NCBI GenBank assembly: GCA_016212665.1 | Contig: JACREZ010000008.1 | Span: 18,034 to 82,033, forward strand | DNA: 64,000 nt | DNA from: Ignavibacteriota bacterium | GTDB taxonomy: Bacteria; Bacteroidota; Ignavibacteria; UBA10030; SZUA-254 | Reading direction: 5' to 3' | In this document: positions 51,441 through 61,894 of the stretch, piece after piece | Layout: each line of letters opens with the position of its first letter | Numbering within the stretch: the first letter of the stretch is position 1 | Notes under the pieces: model-generated | Databases searched by the model: none | The model's input: the letters and a program-made list of their open reading frames with translations, nothing else | What the model was told of the DNA's origin: nothing | Translations under genes and position numbers: made by a program

Positions 51441-52730
51441 TTAATTACCAAAACGCGGGTTGACAATATTGTTGTAAATTGATCCAAACGTGTAACTCAT
51501 TCCAAACCACGTATAGTATTCATACCCTGATTCAACTTGCTGGCGTTGGAGAAGGACATCCTGTAACGAAGCATGTCCTTTTCTGATTGAGAGTTGGTCA
51601 TGTTGTCTGGTGAAGAATCCATCAATGTTGAACGATAGTCCTTCAAAGACTCGAATCGAAAGCCCTCCCCAAACCTGCACCCGGTTCTTGGAAAGATCAT
51701 GAAGGTAAAACGAACCTTCAACAGAAGTGCTGATTGTTCCCCATTCCTGTTTCAGTTCCAATGCAATCTCAAGATTCTCATCGAACAAATGTTCGGTTGT
51801 TTTATCATAAATTGTTTCTTCACGGTATTTTCTATATGTGTATCCTATTCGTTGGAGAATTCGTAACTGCCTTCGTGTTGATTCCGAATAGGGAAACAAA
51901 TCAAATTCAATTGCAGGTGCGAAATAATAAGCAAGAAACAAATTACTGTACGTGGATGAGGAAACCGAGCCAGACATTCCCGCCGACCAATTATCGTTGA
52001 TACTCGAAACGACTAAGGCATATAAACTTTTACTCCCTGAATAACTTTCATAAATATCACCGTAGTAATCGGCGCGACTTTTATTTTCGTTGAGGTTGGT
52101 TGAAAGACTGAGTTTCCAGTCAGCAGTGGTACGGTTTGCAGAAATATTCCCGTACATGTACGATGATACATTGTTCTGGTCTTCACGGAGATTCCCATTA
52201 ATGCGGAGAGAAAAAACCCAATAATCCCACGCATCCTTTACCTTCTCTTGTTCCTTTCCCGATTCTGTAAAGGAGATGGAGATTTTATCTGCGAGAGGAG
52301 TCTTGGCAACATATTTCATCAAACCAAGTTTTATTGTTTTCAATAAACCGTTTCTGGTCATTTCATCGGTATCGGTTTTTTGTGAATTATACAGGAGAGT
52401 ATCGTTCTCGTTCAGGAAGCGTTCTTTTCCGATGAGCGTAATTGTATATTCTCGTCCGCCGCTTCCGGTTGTTTGCCGGGTGACAAGAATGTGAACCTGC
52501 GCCTCGTTTCTATCCCGAACGAAATTGACAAACTTCATTTCTGTCCGAATGAACTTTTCATCGCAGTTTGAGCAATCAAGAAAGATTCTTAGCGCTTGCT
52601 TCATAATGTCGGACGTTGAATCAGTCGTGTCTGATTGTGCATGAAGCGATTGAAAAGAGAATGTAAGAAAGCAAAGAAGTAGAATTTTCGATGCAGTGGA
52701 TGGAAAAAGAGATGAAATATGGCTAATCAT
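51441..52730 (-). CDS. Uncharacterised exported beta-barrel-like protein
   Basis: A 429-residue protein with a signal peptide (about residues 10-31, ILLLCFLTFSFQSLHAQ). A small soluble domain follows (about 35-150), beginning ALRIFLDCSNCDEKFIRTEMKFVNFV with two close Cys and continuing HILVTRQTTGSGGREYTITLIG; this opening is often seen ahead of barrels in this phylum. The rest (about 165-429) is alternating aromatic strands consistent with an outer-membrane beta-barrel. No named family is recognised. Confidence 0.75.
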   Translation of the reverse strand: MISHISSLFPSTASKILLLCFLTFSFQSLHAQSDTTDSTSDIMKQALRIFLDCSNCDEKFIRTEMKFVNFVRDRNEAQVHILVTRQTTGSGGREYTITLIGKERFLNENDTLLYNSQKTDTDEMTRNGLLKTIKLGLMKYVAKTPLADKISISFTESGKEQEKVKDAWDYWVFSLRINGNLREDQNNVSSYMYGNISANRTTADWKLSLSTNLNENKSRADYYGDIYESYSGSKSLYALVVSSINDNWSAGMSGSVSSSTYSNLFLAYYFAPAIEFDLFPYSESTRRQLRILQRIGYTYRKYREETIYDKTTEHLFDENLEIALELKQEWGTISTSVEGSFYLHDLSKNRVQVWGGLSIRVFEGLSFNIDGFFTRQHDQLSIRKGHASLQDVLLQRQQVESGYEYYTWFGMSYTFGSIYNNIVNPRFGN

Positions 52731-52795
52731 AGATTTTTCTTTTATATGAAGGTTAGACCTCCGTGGGTAAATTTGGTTGACACAGGTTGAGAGTA

Positions 52796-54448
52796 TTATG
52801 TCACCGGTATGAATTGATGTTTGAATTCTTCGATTGATAATTCAGTCATAAGGCGCTCATGAAAGTGCAAGCCATATTTGTTCAGGAAATATGAGAGATT
52901 GAGAAATCGCTCCTGAAATGTGCCGTCCGGGAAAACATTGTTGGAGACACGGCTGATTTGCCGTAAGGCAACTTCGTGTTTCTTTCGTTGTGCTTCCATT
53001 GCTTTACTCTTGAGAAGCATGAGGACTTCTTCAAGTTTTGCCTGCGTGTTTTCCAAAGGACCGATGAGTGTCGGGTCAATCATTTCAAGTCCGAACTTCA
53101 ATTCGTTGGCAATGTCGAACATTCTCCGTGTCGCATCGCCGAATAAATCATCAACCTTCACTTCCGAAAGCGCGCTGATAACTTCTGAGGCGACCTTATC
53201 CGCATCCTTCAAAAACGTTTCTATGTTCAGACCGTATTTGTTCATGATTGAGATTTGCCGTTGTTCAAGAAGTGTGGCGCTTGCGCGAGGGTAGATAACC
53301 GGCATTGGAATATTGAAGTACGAATAAACGCTTTTCAGTTGAGCGAAATATGCAACCTCAGAAGGTCCGGCAACATACGCAAGAGTCGGAAGGAGTGTAT
53401 CCTGACACATGGGGCGGAGAGCAACATTCGGGCTGAAGAACTCCGGAGTTTCATCAGCAAATTTCAGCATTTCTTCTTTCGAGAAATATTGACGGATGCC
53501 TTTCAGACTGAAATCATGTTCACGCGGTTCAATTAAATATCTGCCACCTTTATGAAAGCAAAAGAGATTTAACGCACGAGGTTTTATTTGCGCATGATAA
53601 TCATCTTCAAGTCTCGCACTTTGTTCAATAATTCGCTGAGTCATTGCCGGGAACTCGTTCAGTTCCTTCACGAACAAATGTTTCAACAGTTGCTTTGCTT
53701 CTTTGCTGTTTGATGAAATGAACACAAGTCCTGCATCGGGGAAGAGTGAGTTCATCCAACCTGCAAATGCGAAATTGAAATTTGCCTGAGGCTTGTAACT
53801 TGCTTGCAAAGTATCAAGCACCGGCTGACGAAACTCAGTAGGGAGAAGAGTATTTTGGATTTGCTCAAAAAAAGATTTGAGATGTTCATCAAACACTACT
53901 TCCCCGATAGCCCCGATGTTTTTCTCGGATGCTGTTCCACCATAAAGGTACTCGATGCGCTTCGGTTGATTTTCCGTATCAAGCAAACCGATGTTATTCA
54001 TTTCCTGAAAGTCGTGGTCTTCACCTTCAAGCCAAAATACCGGGACGAAATGAAAATCGGGGAGAAGCGCTTGCAATTCTCCTGCAAGTTTAATAGCGGT
54101 AATCGTTTTGTAAATCGTGTAGAGTGGTCCGCCCAACATTCCCACTTGCTGACCTGTAACAATCGCTACGGTATTTGATTCAGAAAATAATTGAATATGT
54201 TCTGCCGTTTTTGTATTGGACATGAACGCATCATTTTGTTGCCGGAGTAAAGAAACTAACTCGGTTCGTTTTGTAAATCGTTTACAAATATCTTCGGCAA
54301 GTTTTGCGTAGAGATTTCTCTTTCTGAAATCAAGTGCGAAGAAATTTTGTAGTTTGGAATAGTTGTCAACGTAGTCGCAGAATAAGTCTGAGAAACCTTC
54401 GCCTGAGTGGGGAAGAGAAGAGAAATTAATACAGTAGTTATCGGTCAT
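52796..54448 (-). CDS. bshC: Putative cysteine ligase BshC
   Basis: 550 residues. BshC adds cysteine to glucosaminyl-malate in the last step of bacillithiol synthesis. Recognisable parts are VTGQQVGMLGGPLYTIYKTITAIKLA near 95-120, PVFWLEGEDHDFQEMNN near 137-153, and LPTLAYVAGPSEVAYFAQLKSVY near 345-370, followed by a long coiled coil (about 445-500). Length matches the family (530-550). bshA and bshB are not in the window. A 252-bp spacer to rnr shows no gene or terminator. Confidence 0.93.
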   Translation of the reverse strand: MTDNYCINFSSLPHSGEGFSDLFCDYVDNYSKLQNFFALDFRKRNLYAKLAEDICKRFTKRTELVSLLRQQNDAFMSNTKTAEHIQLFSESNTVAIVTGQQVGMLGGPLYTIYKTITAIKLAGELQALLPDFHFVPVFWLEGEDHDFQEMNNIGLLDTENQPKRIEYLYGGTASEKNIGAIGEVVFDEHLKSFFEQIQNTLLPTEFRQPVLDTLQASYKPQANFNFAFAGWMNSLFPDAGLVFISSNSKEAKQLLKHLFVKELNEFPAMTQRIIEQSARLEDDYHAQIKPRALNLFCFHKGGRYLIEPREHDFSLKGIRQYFSKEEMLKFADETPEFFSPNVALRPMCQDTLLPTLAYVAGPSEVAYFAQLKSVYSYFNIPMPVIYPRASATLLEQRQISIMNKYGLNIETFLKDADKVASEVISALSEVKVDDLFGDATRRMFDIANELKFGLEMIDPTLIGPLENTQAKLEEVLMLLKSKAMEAQRKKHEVALRQISRVSNNVFPDGTFQERFLNLSYFLNKYGLHFHERLMTELSIEEFKHQFIPVT

Positions 54449-54700
54449 GAATTCTTAATGAATAAATTTGTGGCAAAATATACTCTTTCAAAGAACGAGA
54501 AACAAGCGAAATCATTCAGAAAATGCTATTCTTGTCAAAGTAAATCGTTCTTGTTCAAACCTCTTTAAGTACAGTTTGAATTAGTTTATAGCGTTGACTG
54601 TTGATGTATCATCTTGTCTGCAATTTACTTGAATGCATGATTGCAACTAAGATGAAGAATTGAGAAATATACAATAGAAGGTTGATAAGTCGTGGTGCAG

Positions 54701-56854
54701 TTAATCAACTAACAGAAAATCAATTTCTCCTTTTTCGGGGTCAACACGAACGACTTTGACACTAACTTTATCGCCAAGACGGTAACGCTTTTTTGTTCGT
54801 CTGCCAATGAGTGAATATTTCTTTTCATCGAAGATATAATAATCATCTTCAAGGTCGCGCAGGCGAATCAGTCCTTCAACAAGTGTATCGGTAAGTTCGA
54901 TGAACATTCCGAAATTAGTAACACCGGAAATAATGCCATGAAACTCGTCGCCAAGATGCCGTTTCATGTATTCCACCTGCATTACTTTTACGGATGCCCG
55001 TTCCGCTTCCATCGCGTTTCGTTCCATCATTGAACTATGTTCACACATGTCGGGAAGATTCTTGATGAAATGCTCTCTACGGGCATGCGACATTTTATGT
55101 TCATACTCGAACAACAGACGATGAACAAGCAAATCGGGATAGCGGCGAATCGGGGAAGTGAAATGAGAATAGTGTTTAAAGCCCAATCCGAAGTGACCAA
55201 TGTTTTTTTCGGAATAGACTGCTTTTGCCATCGCCCGGATTGCAACATTGTTAATCACCGTTTCTTCTTCTTTCCCCTTTACATCATGCAACAATTGTTG
55301 CAGTGCTTTTGCTGTAACACCGCTTTTATTGAACTTATAACCAAGATGCTCGACAAAAGAGGACAGGTTTTCAAGTTTTTCAGGATCAGGAGCGTCATGT
55401 ATTCGAAAAACAAATGGTTTGATGTTTTCTTCTTTCTTACTCGTACCGATGTGCTTTGCAACAGTTTGATTTGCTAGCAACATAAATTCTTCCACAAGTC
55501 GGTGCGCGTCAAGACGAACCTTCTTGACAATTTCAAGTGGTTTTCCGTGTTCATCAAATCTGAATTTTGTTTCGACCGATTCAAAGTCAATGCTTCCCTC
55601 GCGCAATCGTTTCTTCAATAATATTTTACTTAATCTCTCCATCTGAAGAACAAGTTCTGCATAATCTCCTTTCTTTGTTTCGATGATAGATTGAACTTCC
55701 TCATACGTGAATCTGCGTTTGCTGTGAATGACGCTTTTTGCAATCTGATAATCTTTCACAGAACCGCGAGGAGTGACAGTCATGAACGCTGAGTATGTCA
55801 GCCGGTCTTCGTTGGGACGGAGACTGCATAAATTATTCGATAATTTTTCGGGCAACATAGGCACAACACCGTCGGCAAGATAGACACTTGTTCCGCGTTT
55901 GTATGCCTCGTTATCAAGTTTTGTTTTCTCTTGAACATAGTGACTCACGTCCGCAATATGAACGCCGAGTTTAAAGTTTCCGTCAGGAAGTAATTCTAAA
56001 GAGACTGCATCGTCAAAATCTTTTGCATCCACAGGGTCAATCGTGAAGCAGAGAAGTTTTCTCAAGTCAAGTCGCTTTTTGATTTCTGATTTCGGAATTG
56101 CATCGGGTATCGCTTCAACTTCTTTTGATACATCATTCTGGAAGGAGAGTGGTAGTTTGAATTGTCGTGCAACGGAAGCCATCTCTGCCCGAACTTCACC
56201 AGAATTACCAAGGACTTCAATAATGTGGCCTTCGGGATTGAGATGCTCGGAAGTCCAATTGTCAATCAGTGCAACAACTTTTTGATTGGGACGGGCTCCC
56301 AGTGTGCCTCCTTTCGGAATATAAATATCACGCTGTATGCGTCGGTCATCAGGCACGACGAAAAAGAAATTTTTACTCTTCTCAAACGTTCCGACGACAG
56401 GGAAATTACTCCGCTCCAACACTTCAACAATTTCACCTTCTAACGTTTCAGCCGGATGTTGCTTGAGAGTTTTGGAGGTCGGTCGGGCAAAAATTTCCAC
56501 TGAAACTTTGTCGCCGTGAAGTGCTGTACTTAAATATCGTTGCTGAATGATAACCGATGCTTTTTCCGGCAATTCGACCTCAACAATACCATGCCCTTGC
56601 TTGGTCATGAATAATGTTCCGCTTGTCTGATGACTGACCTGCGAGCGAACAAAAGAATATCTCTTTCTTCTCTGACGAGTTATCAATTTTTCATCAAAGA
56701 GTTGTGTTAACGCTTCAAGCAGAAGAGGATAAATTTTGTTGGAATCCTTCAGTGAAAGTCGTCTGAATAATTCGTTTGGTTTGAAATCCTCGTTTCTGTG
56801 TTTTTCTAAGAAATCGAGTACGCGTGATTTTAATTCATCGAGAGTATAATTCAT
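54701..56854 (-). CDS. rnr: Ribonuclease R
   Basis: 717 residues of the RNB family, a 3'-5' exoribonuclease able to unwind structured RNA. A helix-turn-helix start (RVLDFLEKHRNEDFKPNELFRRL) is followed by cold-shock domains, the RNB catalytic domain with FTIDPVDAKDFDDAVSLE (catalytic Asp residues) near 268-285 and HFTSPIRRYPDLLVHR near 565-580, and a C-terminal S1 domain (DEFHGIISGVTNFGMFIELTDTLVEGLIRL). The basic tail of E. coli RNase R is absent. tamB ends 3 bp upstream, so both are on one transcript. Confidence 0.96.
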   Translation of the reverse strand: MNYTLDELKSRVLDFLEKHRNEDFKPNELFRRLSLKDSNKIYPLLLEALTQLFDEKLITRQRRKRYSFVRSQVSHQTSGTLFMTKQGHGIVEVELPEKASVIIQQRYLSTALHGDKVSVEIFARPTSKTLKQHPAETLEGEIVEVLERSNFPVVGTFEKSKNFFFVVPDDRRIQRDIYIPKGGTLGARPNQKVVALIDNWTSEHLNPEGHIIEVLGNSGEVRAEMASVARQFKLPLSFQNDVSKEVEAIPDAIPKSEIKKRLDLRKLLCFTIDPVDAKDFDDAVSLELLPDGNFKLGVHIADVSHYVQEKTKLDNEAYKRGTSVYLADGVVPMLPEKLSNNLCSLRPNEDRLTYSAFMTVTPRGSVKDYQIAKSVIHSKRRFTYEEVQSIIETKKGDYAELVLQMERLSKILLKKRLREGSIDFESVETKFRFDEHGKPLEIVKKVRLDAHRLVEEFMLLANQTVAKHIGTSKKEENIKPFVFRIHDAPDPEKLENLSSFVEHLGYKFNKSGVTAKALQQLLHDVKGKEEETVINNVAIRAMAKAVYSEKNIGHFGLGFKHYSHFTSPIRRYPDLLVHRLLFEYEHKMSHARREHFIKNLPDMCEHSSMMERNAMEAERASVKVMQVEYMKRHLGDEFHGIISGVTNFGMFIELTDTLVEGLIRLRDLEDDYYIFDEKKYSLIGRRTKKRYRLGDKVSVKVVRVDPEKGEIDFLLVD

Positions 56855-56857
56855 AAG

Positions 56858-59800
56858 TCAAAAAGAAATTCTGTAATAAACACGCGCGGCATTAGTTACC
56901 GGGTTGGTTGATTGTGTAGTAAATTCCGGGCTTTCCACTTTCCGTTCAAGTTCGATAAACAAATTCCGAATTGAACCGACACTGAACACTTCGCCCAGAC
57001 TGATTTGGTAATTTACATTCGCATTTCCGATGTCATTAAAAATTCTCCCGCCGAACCTCCAATATCCTTTGAACAACTCGCCGCTGATTCTCAAGTCGGC
57101 TTTCTCCTGAAAACTTTCACCACTGTATGTAACCTCTGCGCTGCGAATGAATGGAAATTCACGTCGTAAAAAATCGGAAACTAAACCGGAAAGGAAAGTA
57201 GAAGTAACTCCTGAAATTACAGTCGAGCCGGCAGTGTTGCCAAGATTGTTTGCAACGTCTGCTCGTTCTGAAGAAGTCAATTCATCGCGAAATTTTCCTG
57301 AGACAATAAACGAGATTGCATCGGACTGAACGTCTCCGCCTTTTGTCTGCGTTGCCCAATTTCTAAATTCAGTTTCGCCTTCTTCCTGAACTTTAACTGA
57401 AAGTTCAGGGCGCGGCTCATAACGGGTTCCTTTGATATCAATTTGTACTACTACTTTTTGTTGTTCAGGTTGTTTTCCTGCATCGGCTTCTGCAGAGGTG
57501 AGCGGTTTTTCCCGTAATCCTTCATACGTTGCGACAACGTTGAGTTCGGGATTATCCCACTGCCCGATGAAGCGTAACGTTCCAGTCGCATCAAACTTCT
57601 TGAGGAAGTTGTAGTACGAGCGGGGAGTCATGGAAATTTCACCATAGATATTTGCCGTTCCTTTGTCGTTCACTGCTTTCACAGAGCCTTGAAGTTCTGT
57701 GTAGAGTTCTTCGTTCGTTGCCGGTGTAAATATCAAACGTGCGCGAGTGGGTCCGCGGGTTTCGACATGTAAATCATAACGCAATAAATCGAGAAAGCCC
57801 AATCGGCTTTCATCCGTTCTGAACATCGCATTTCTCTTTGCCGTATCACTTGCAAAAATAAACTCCTTCATCAATGAACTCTGTTCCGTTTGTAGAATTT
57901 CCTTTGACGTATCATCAATAAAAATGTAGTCGAGTGTTAAAGCAGATTCGTCGGACAAAGAGTTCTTCCGTGGAGGGAAGACAAGGTTGGCATCCCGAAC
58001 GAATAAATTACCGGAGAGAAACGGTCTCTCCATATTTCCGTTGAATCGAACTCCTGAGGAATCTGTTTCAGCAAGGAGAACTCCGTACATCATCGGTACA
58101 ACCTTTCTTGTCGAATCGCTCATGACTAACACTGTACCGTTTGTTGTTACATCAAAGTCAGTGAGTTTAAATTCCCGTAACGTCAGGTATCCGTTTGCAA
58201 TTGCGTTTCCTTCAAAGGTACGGTCAGTCAAATTGATAATCTTCATGTTATGAAAAACCAACTGTTCCGCTTTTGGTTGAATGTTTCCCGAAATTGAATA
58301 GACAATATTATTTGGTGAAAAAATGAAGCGTGCATCATCAATAAATAAATTACCACTGTACATCGGACGCGGCGGAGTTCCGCGCATAAGTACCTCTCCG
58401 CGAAATGTTCCGGTAAGATTTTTCATTTGAGGAACAACTTGCTCCAAAATCGCCACGCTAAATCCATTTGATTGTACTTCGATGTTCTGTTCCACATCAG
58501 GAAATCGTTTCTCAACCTTGTTGAATGAAAGATTTATTGGAAGTGTGCCGTTAACAAGCAACGAAGGGAGTGAATCTGTTTCCGCCGTTGTAACTTCTGC
58601 ATGAATCATTGCTGATTGATTTTTGTAATTGAATGTTGCACGAACATCTCCGATTGTTGTCTTTTTAAAAATGACATTATCAGCAAATGCTTGCAGTTCA
58701 ATAACAGGTTCACTCGATGTGCCGCTTATATGAAAATCAGAATTGATGATACCAGAAAGATTACTTGGTTGAGTATTATTCGGTTTACTGAGAAGTTGAT
58801 TTAATGTTCTTAAGTCAAGCGAACGAATGGAGGCATTCATATCAAAATCCCCCTCGTTGTTGAGCAGTCCTTTCAGAGAAACTGATTCGTTATCATGCTT
58901 CATCAATGCGTGAAGTACACGAACACCATCGCTGTTTAATCGTACCTGAACGTCATTGTTATTTTTCCAATAAACATCGTTCAACGTAAGAGAAACAGAA
59001 TCAAAATCAAACACGTAGGTTTGCGGTTGCATGGAAACATTGCCGAGCAATCTGAGGGTTGTTGAAGAATCAATTGTACCAGAGCATTTCAATCTGCCGA
59101 GAGCATCATGGTAATCGAACCCGAGATTAACATTCTCAACATTCGTGGAATTGATGACACATGATTTACCGTCCAATAATATTTTCAACGCAAGATTATC
59201 TAAGGTTTGATTGTTACTCAAATCTGAAAGCGTCAGGTTTAACCCGGTCTGCTGAATAAAAAAGCCATCGTTCAAATTTCCGAGATAACATTCGTCAATA
59301 TTCCCCTCAGTTGAAAGAGAAATCTGTTCAGAATTTCCTAATATTCTGCCAATGAAATTCGCCTGTGCATCGAATGGTTTACCATGAATAATGGATGAAA
59401 GAGGTTTCAGGTTTTTCAAATTAATTGAGTACGTGCAGTCAAGTGAATCATCAGTACTTGTTGATAATGCTGAATCAGGTTCAGAATTATTTTCGGAAAT
59501 ATCAGGATTTGTATGATTCGAAATCCTTGAAACAAGGCGGGAGATTTTAGATGGAAGTTCTTCAGCAAGCATGTTCAAATTGAACCTCCCCTTCATATCA
59601 ACATCAGCCACCGAAGATTCTACCTTCAATAATTTGTTTTCGACATTCTTTTGCTGTAATTCGATGTGAATTTCTTCCTCGCCTGTTCTGTAATCTTTAA
59701 TAAGTGAAGGTGTGAGGAATATATCAGCGACTACGTGGAGATTCTCCAAATTATTCCCTGTTCCTTTTGCATTCGTCGTGACATTCAGTCGTGTTGCGAA

Positions 59801-61411
59801 TTCCGTTTCAGGAAAAAATCTATTTACATCGAAAGAAGAAAGTGCAAGTTGAACTGCGAATTCAGGATTGGTCTCGGTTTTCAAATCCAACGATGCATTA
59901 ACATTTGCCGTCGCGCCATTGATGTTCAGGAACGATACAGTCTCGAAATTCGTGCCTGTTGCTATCACTCCTACTTTTGAATGGTCAATGATAAAGTTTT
60001 TGATTTGTGCAGTATCAATATCAAGTTTTAATTCACTGTTTAGATATTCAGTCGTTGTTCCCTCGCCAATTAGTTCTCCGCTTGCTGTGATATAGGAACT
60101 CAATTCTGTGTTGCCCGTTATTGTTGCAAGGTCAAGTCCAATCGTCGAAAGCGAAAGTTGATACTGCGGAACTCCATCATGTATTTCAATCGAACCTTTT
60201 GTTTCAAACGTACCTAATTTTCCTTTTATCTGAACCGTGGGACGAAAATCTGATGGATAACCGATGAACTGTGCATACAAAGAAGTTTGCCCGATGTGTT
60301 CAAACGGAGGAATATGAAACGACGGCATTAGTTTATTCGCATCTGCAGGATTAAGTTTGGAGTCACCGATAAATGCGCTGATGTAAAGTTTTTCAGGTTG
60401 ATGTAAATTCCTTAACTCGCCTGCTATTTTGAACGATGTTGAATATGTATCAAGGTTGAGTCGTCTGATTTTAAGATTGCCGAATTCGCCGCCAACATCT
60501 AAATCCAATGAAGCATTTCCTTCGAGAAAATATAATTCAGGAAGAAATTGTTTGAGTTCGGCAAAGTCCACAATGTTAGCAGAGAACGTGAGGCGAGTGG
60601 TATCGTGTTCCATTTCCGGGAGGTCTAATCCCTCAAAGATATTTTGTCCTTTCAGACTTGTGGTAAAATTGATTTGCGAGCCTGTTGTTTTAATGAGAAC
60701 ATCTTTTGCCTTAATTCCCTGGTCATTGATGTGAAAATCTCCCCGAAAATTTTCAAGAATAAATTTCGGGGAAGAGGAAGCAAAGCGTATTGCTGTGATA
60801 ACAGCATGAATGTCATCCTCTTTGATTGTAGCCTTCAGGAAAATATCAAGATTCGTTACATCAAAGTTATGATAATCTACCCGTTGAAAATTATATTGTG
60901 TCGTATCATCGGAATGAAGTTGAGTTGAATCGTGGAGACTTACTATACCATCACGGAGAGAGAAATAATTAAGCGCAATTGTTTTTTCAAATCTTCCCTT
61001 CGATGTATCGGCGGATGGTTTGAGCAGGTTTCCTAAATTCCATGAACCGTCAGTCAATCGAAGGAACGTGACACGAGGTCGTTCGATATTTAGGCTATCA
61101 ATAATTATTGTTGACTGAAAAAAAGAAATCGGGTCATAGTTGATATGAACAGTTCCAACCGCAAAGACGGGAACATTGCCATAAAAGATAGAGACCGAAT
61201 CCAACTGAAAATTATTGAGGAAGTTTCCATCGAGTCGCCCGATGTGAATCGTTCCGTTGAATTGTTTTCCCAATTCACCGATGAGAATGGAGCGCAACCC
61301 GTTTTTGAAATAATCCGTTTGAGAAAATCCGGCAAAGAAAATCAACAACAAGAGAAGAATCGCGAACAGCCCGCCGAGAATCTTCAATATGTATTTCAAA
61401 ACTTTCAGCAT
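56858..61411 (-). CDS. tamB: TamB/DUF490 family envelope protein
   Basis: 1517 residues. One N-terminal membrane anchor (about 10-30, ILGGLFAILLLLLIFFAGFS) is followed by a very long periplasmic beta-rich part made of AsmA/TamB-type repeats and a C-terminal TamB domain (about 1200-1517, FLKKFDATGTLRFIGQWDNPELNVVATYEG and, near the end, EVTYSGESFQEKADLRISGELFKGYWRFGGRIF). TamB-like proteins bridge the inner and outer membranes for phospholipid movement or outer-membrane protein assembly, with a BamA-like partner not found here. Length is at the upper side of the family. It is transcribed after rfaE2 with a 6-bp gap. Confidence 0.92.
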   Translation of the reverse strand: MLKVLKYILKILGGLFAILLLLLIFFAGFSQTDYFKNGLRSILIGELGKQFNGTIHIGRLDGNFLNNFQLDSVSIFYGNVPVFAVGTVHINYDPISFFQSTIIIDSLNIERPRVTFLRLTDGSWNLGNLLKPSADTSKGRFEKTIALNYFSLRDGIVSLHDSTQLHSDDTTQYNFQRVDYHNFDVTNLDIFLKATIKEDDIHAVITAIRFASSSPKFILENFRGDFHINDQGIKAKDVLIKTTGSQINFTTSLKGQNIFEGLDLPEMEHDTTRLTFSANIVDFAELKQFLPELYFLEGNASLDLDVGGEFGNLKIRRLNLDTYSTSFKIAGELRNLHQPEKLYISAFIGDSKLNPADANKLMPSFHIPPFEHIGQTSLYAQFIGYPSDFRPTVQIKGKLGTFETKGSIEIHDGVPQYQLSLSTIGLDLATITGNTELSSYITASGELIGEGTTTEYLNSELKLDIDTAQIKNFIIDHSKVGVIATGTNFETVSFLNINGATANVNASLDLKTETNPEFAVQLALSSFDVNRFFPETEFATRLNVTTNAKGTGNNLENLHVVADIFLTPSLIKDYRTGEEEIHIELQQKNVENKLLKVESSVADVDMKGRFNLNMLAEELPSKISRLVSRISNHTNPDISENNSEPDSALSTSTDDSLDCTYSINLKNLKPLSSIIHGKPFDAQANFIGRILGNSEQISLSTEGNIDECYLGNLNDGFFIQQTGLNLTLSDLSNNQTLDNLALKILLDGKSCVINSTNVENVNLGFDYHDALGRLKCSGTIDSSTTLRLLGNVSMQPQTYVFDFDSVSLTLNDVYWKNNNDVQVRLNSDGVRVLHALMKHDNESVSLKGLLNNEGDFDMNASIRSLDLRTLNQLLSKPNNTQPSNLSGIINSDFHISGTSSEPVIELQAFADNVIFKKTTIGDVRATFNYKNQSAMIHAEVTTAETDSLPSLLVNGTLPINLSFNKVEKRFPDVEQNIEVQSNGFSVAILEQVVPQMKNLTGTFRGEVLMRGTPPRPMYSGNLFIDDARFIFSPNNIVYSISGNIQPKAEQLVFHNMKIINLTDRTFEGNAIANGYLTLREFKLTDFDVTTNGTVLVMSDSTRKVVPMMYGVLLAETDSSGVRFNGNMERPFLSGNLFVRDANLVFPPRKNSLSDESALTLDYIFIDDTSKEILQTEQSSLMKEFIFASDTAKRNAMFRTDESRLGFLDLLRYDLHVETRGPTRARLIFTPATNEELYTELQGSVKAVNDKGTANIYGEISMTPRSYYNFLKKFDATGTLRFIGQWDNPELNVVATYEGLREKPLTSAEADAGKQPEQQKVVVQIDIKGTRYEPRPELSVKVQEEGETEFRNWATQTKGGDVQSDAISFIVSGKFRDELTSSERADVANNLGNTAGSTVISGVTSTFLSGLVSDFLRREFPFIRSAEVTYSGESFQEKADLRISGELFKGYWRFGGRIFNDIGNANVNYQISLGEVFSVGSIRNLFIELERKVESPEFTTQSTNPVTNAARVYYRISF

Positions 61412-61417
61412 TCCATG

Positions 61418-61894
61418 TTATCGGTAACGCCGGAGAATTTCTTCGATGATATTCGATGTTGATTTCGTCGGGACGAATTCTATCGTCGAAACTTTTCCCC
61501 CGACTCGTTCTACAATATCTTTTCCAACAATATCATCAACTTTCCAATCTGCTCCTTTTACCAACACATCAGGAACAAGTGCCTGAATGAGATTGAAGGG
61601 GGTATCCTCACTGAACAGACAAACATAATCAACTGGGGAGAGGTTGGCAACGATAAAAGCACGGTCTTCATCGGGAACGATGGGGCGTTTTTCTCCTTTG
61701 ATTCTCCGGACTGAATCATCTGTGTTCACACCAACGACAAGAAAATCACCGAGCGCTTTCGCCTTCAAAAAATATTCGAGATGCCCCCGGTGAATAATGT
61801 CGTAGCATCCGTTTGTAAAGACGACTGTTTTCTTTTGTGATTTTGCTGTCTTCCTGATTTCAAGTAATTCAGGAAGTGTAACGAGTTTTCCCAT
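61418..61894 (-). CDS. rfaE2: Heptose 1-phosphate adenylyltransferase (RfaE2)
   Basis: 158 residues of the nucleotidyltransferase fold: VVFTNGCYDIIHRGHLEYF carries the HxGH motif, and VPTKSTSNIIEEI the KxSTS-type motif. It makes ADP-D-glycero-beta-D-manno-heptose, the heptosyltransferase donor. It equals the C-terminal half of E. coli HldE. Its ATG follows the rfaE1 stop with no gap, so the two are coupled. Confidence 0.96.
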   Translation of the reverse strand: MGKLVTLPELLEIRKTAKSQKKTVVFTNGCYDIIHRGHLEYFLKAKALGDFLVVGVNTDDSVRRIKGEKRPIVPDEDRAFIVANLSPVDYVCLFSEDTPFNLIQALVPDVLVKGADWKVDDIVGKDIVERVGGKVSTIEFVPTKSTSNIIEEILRRYR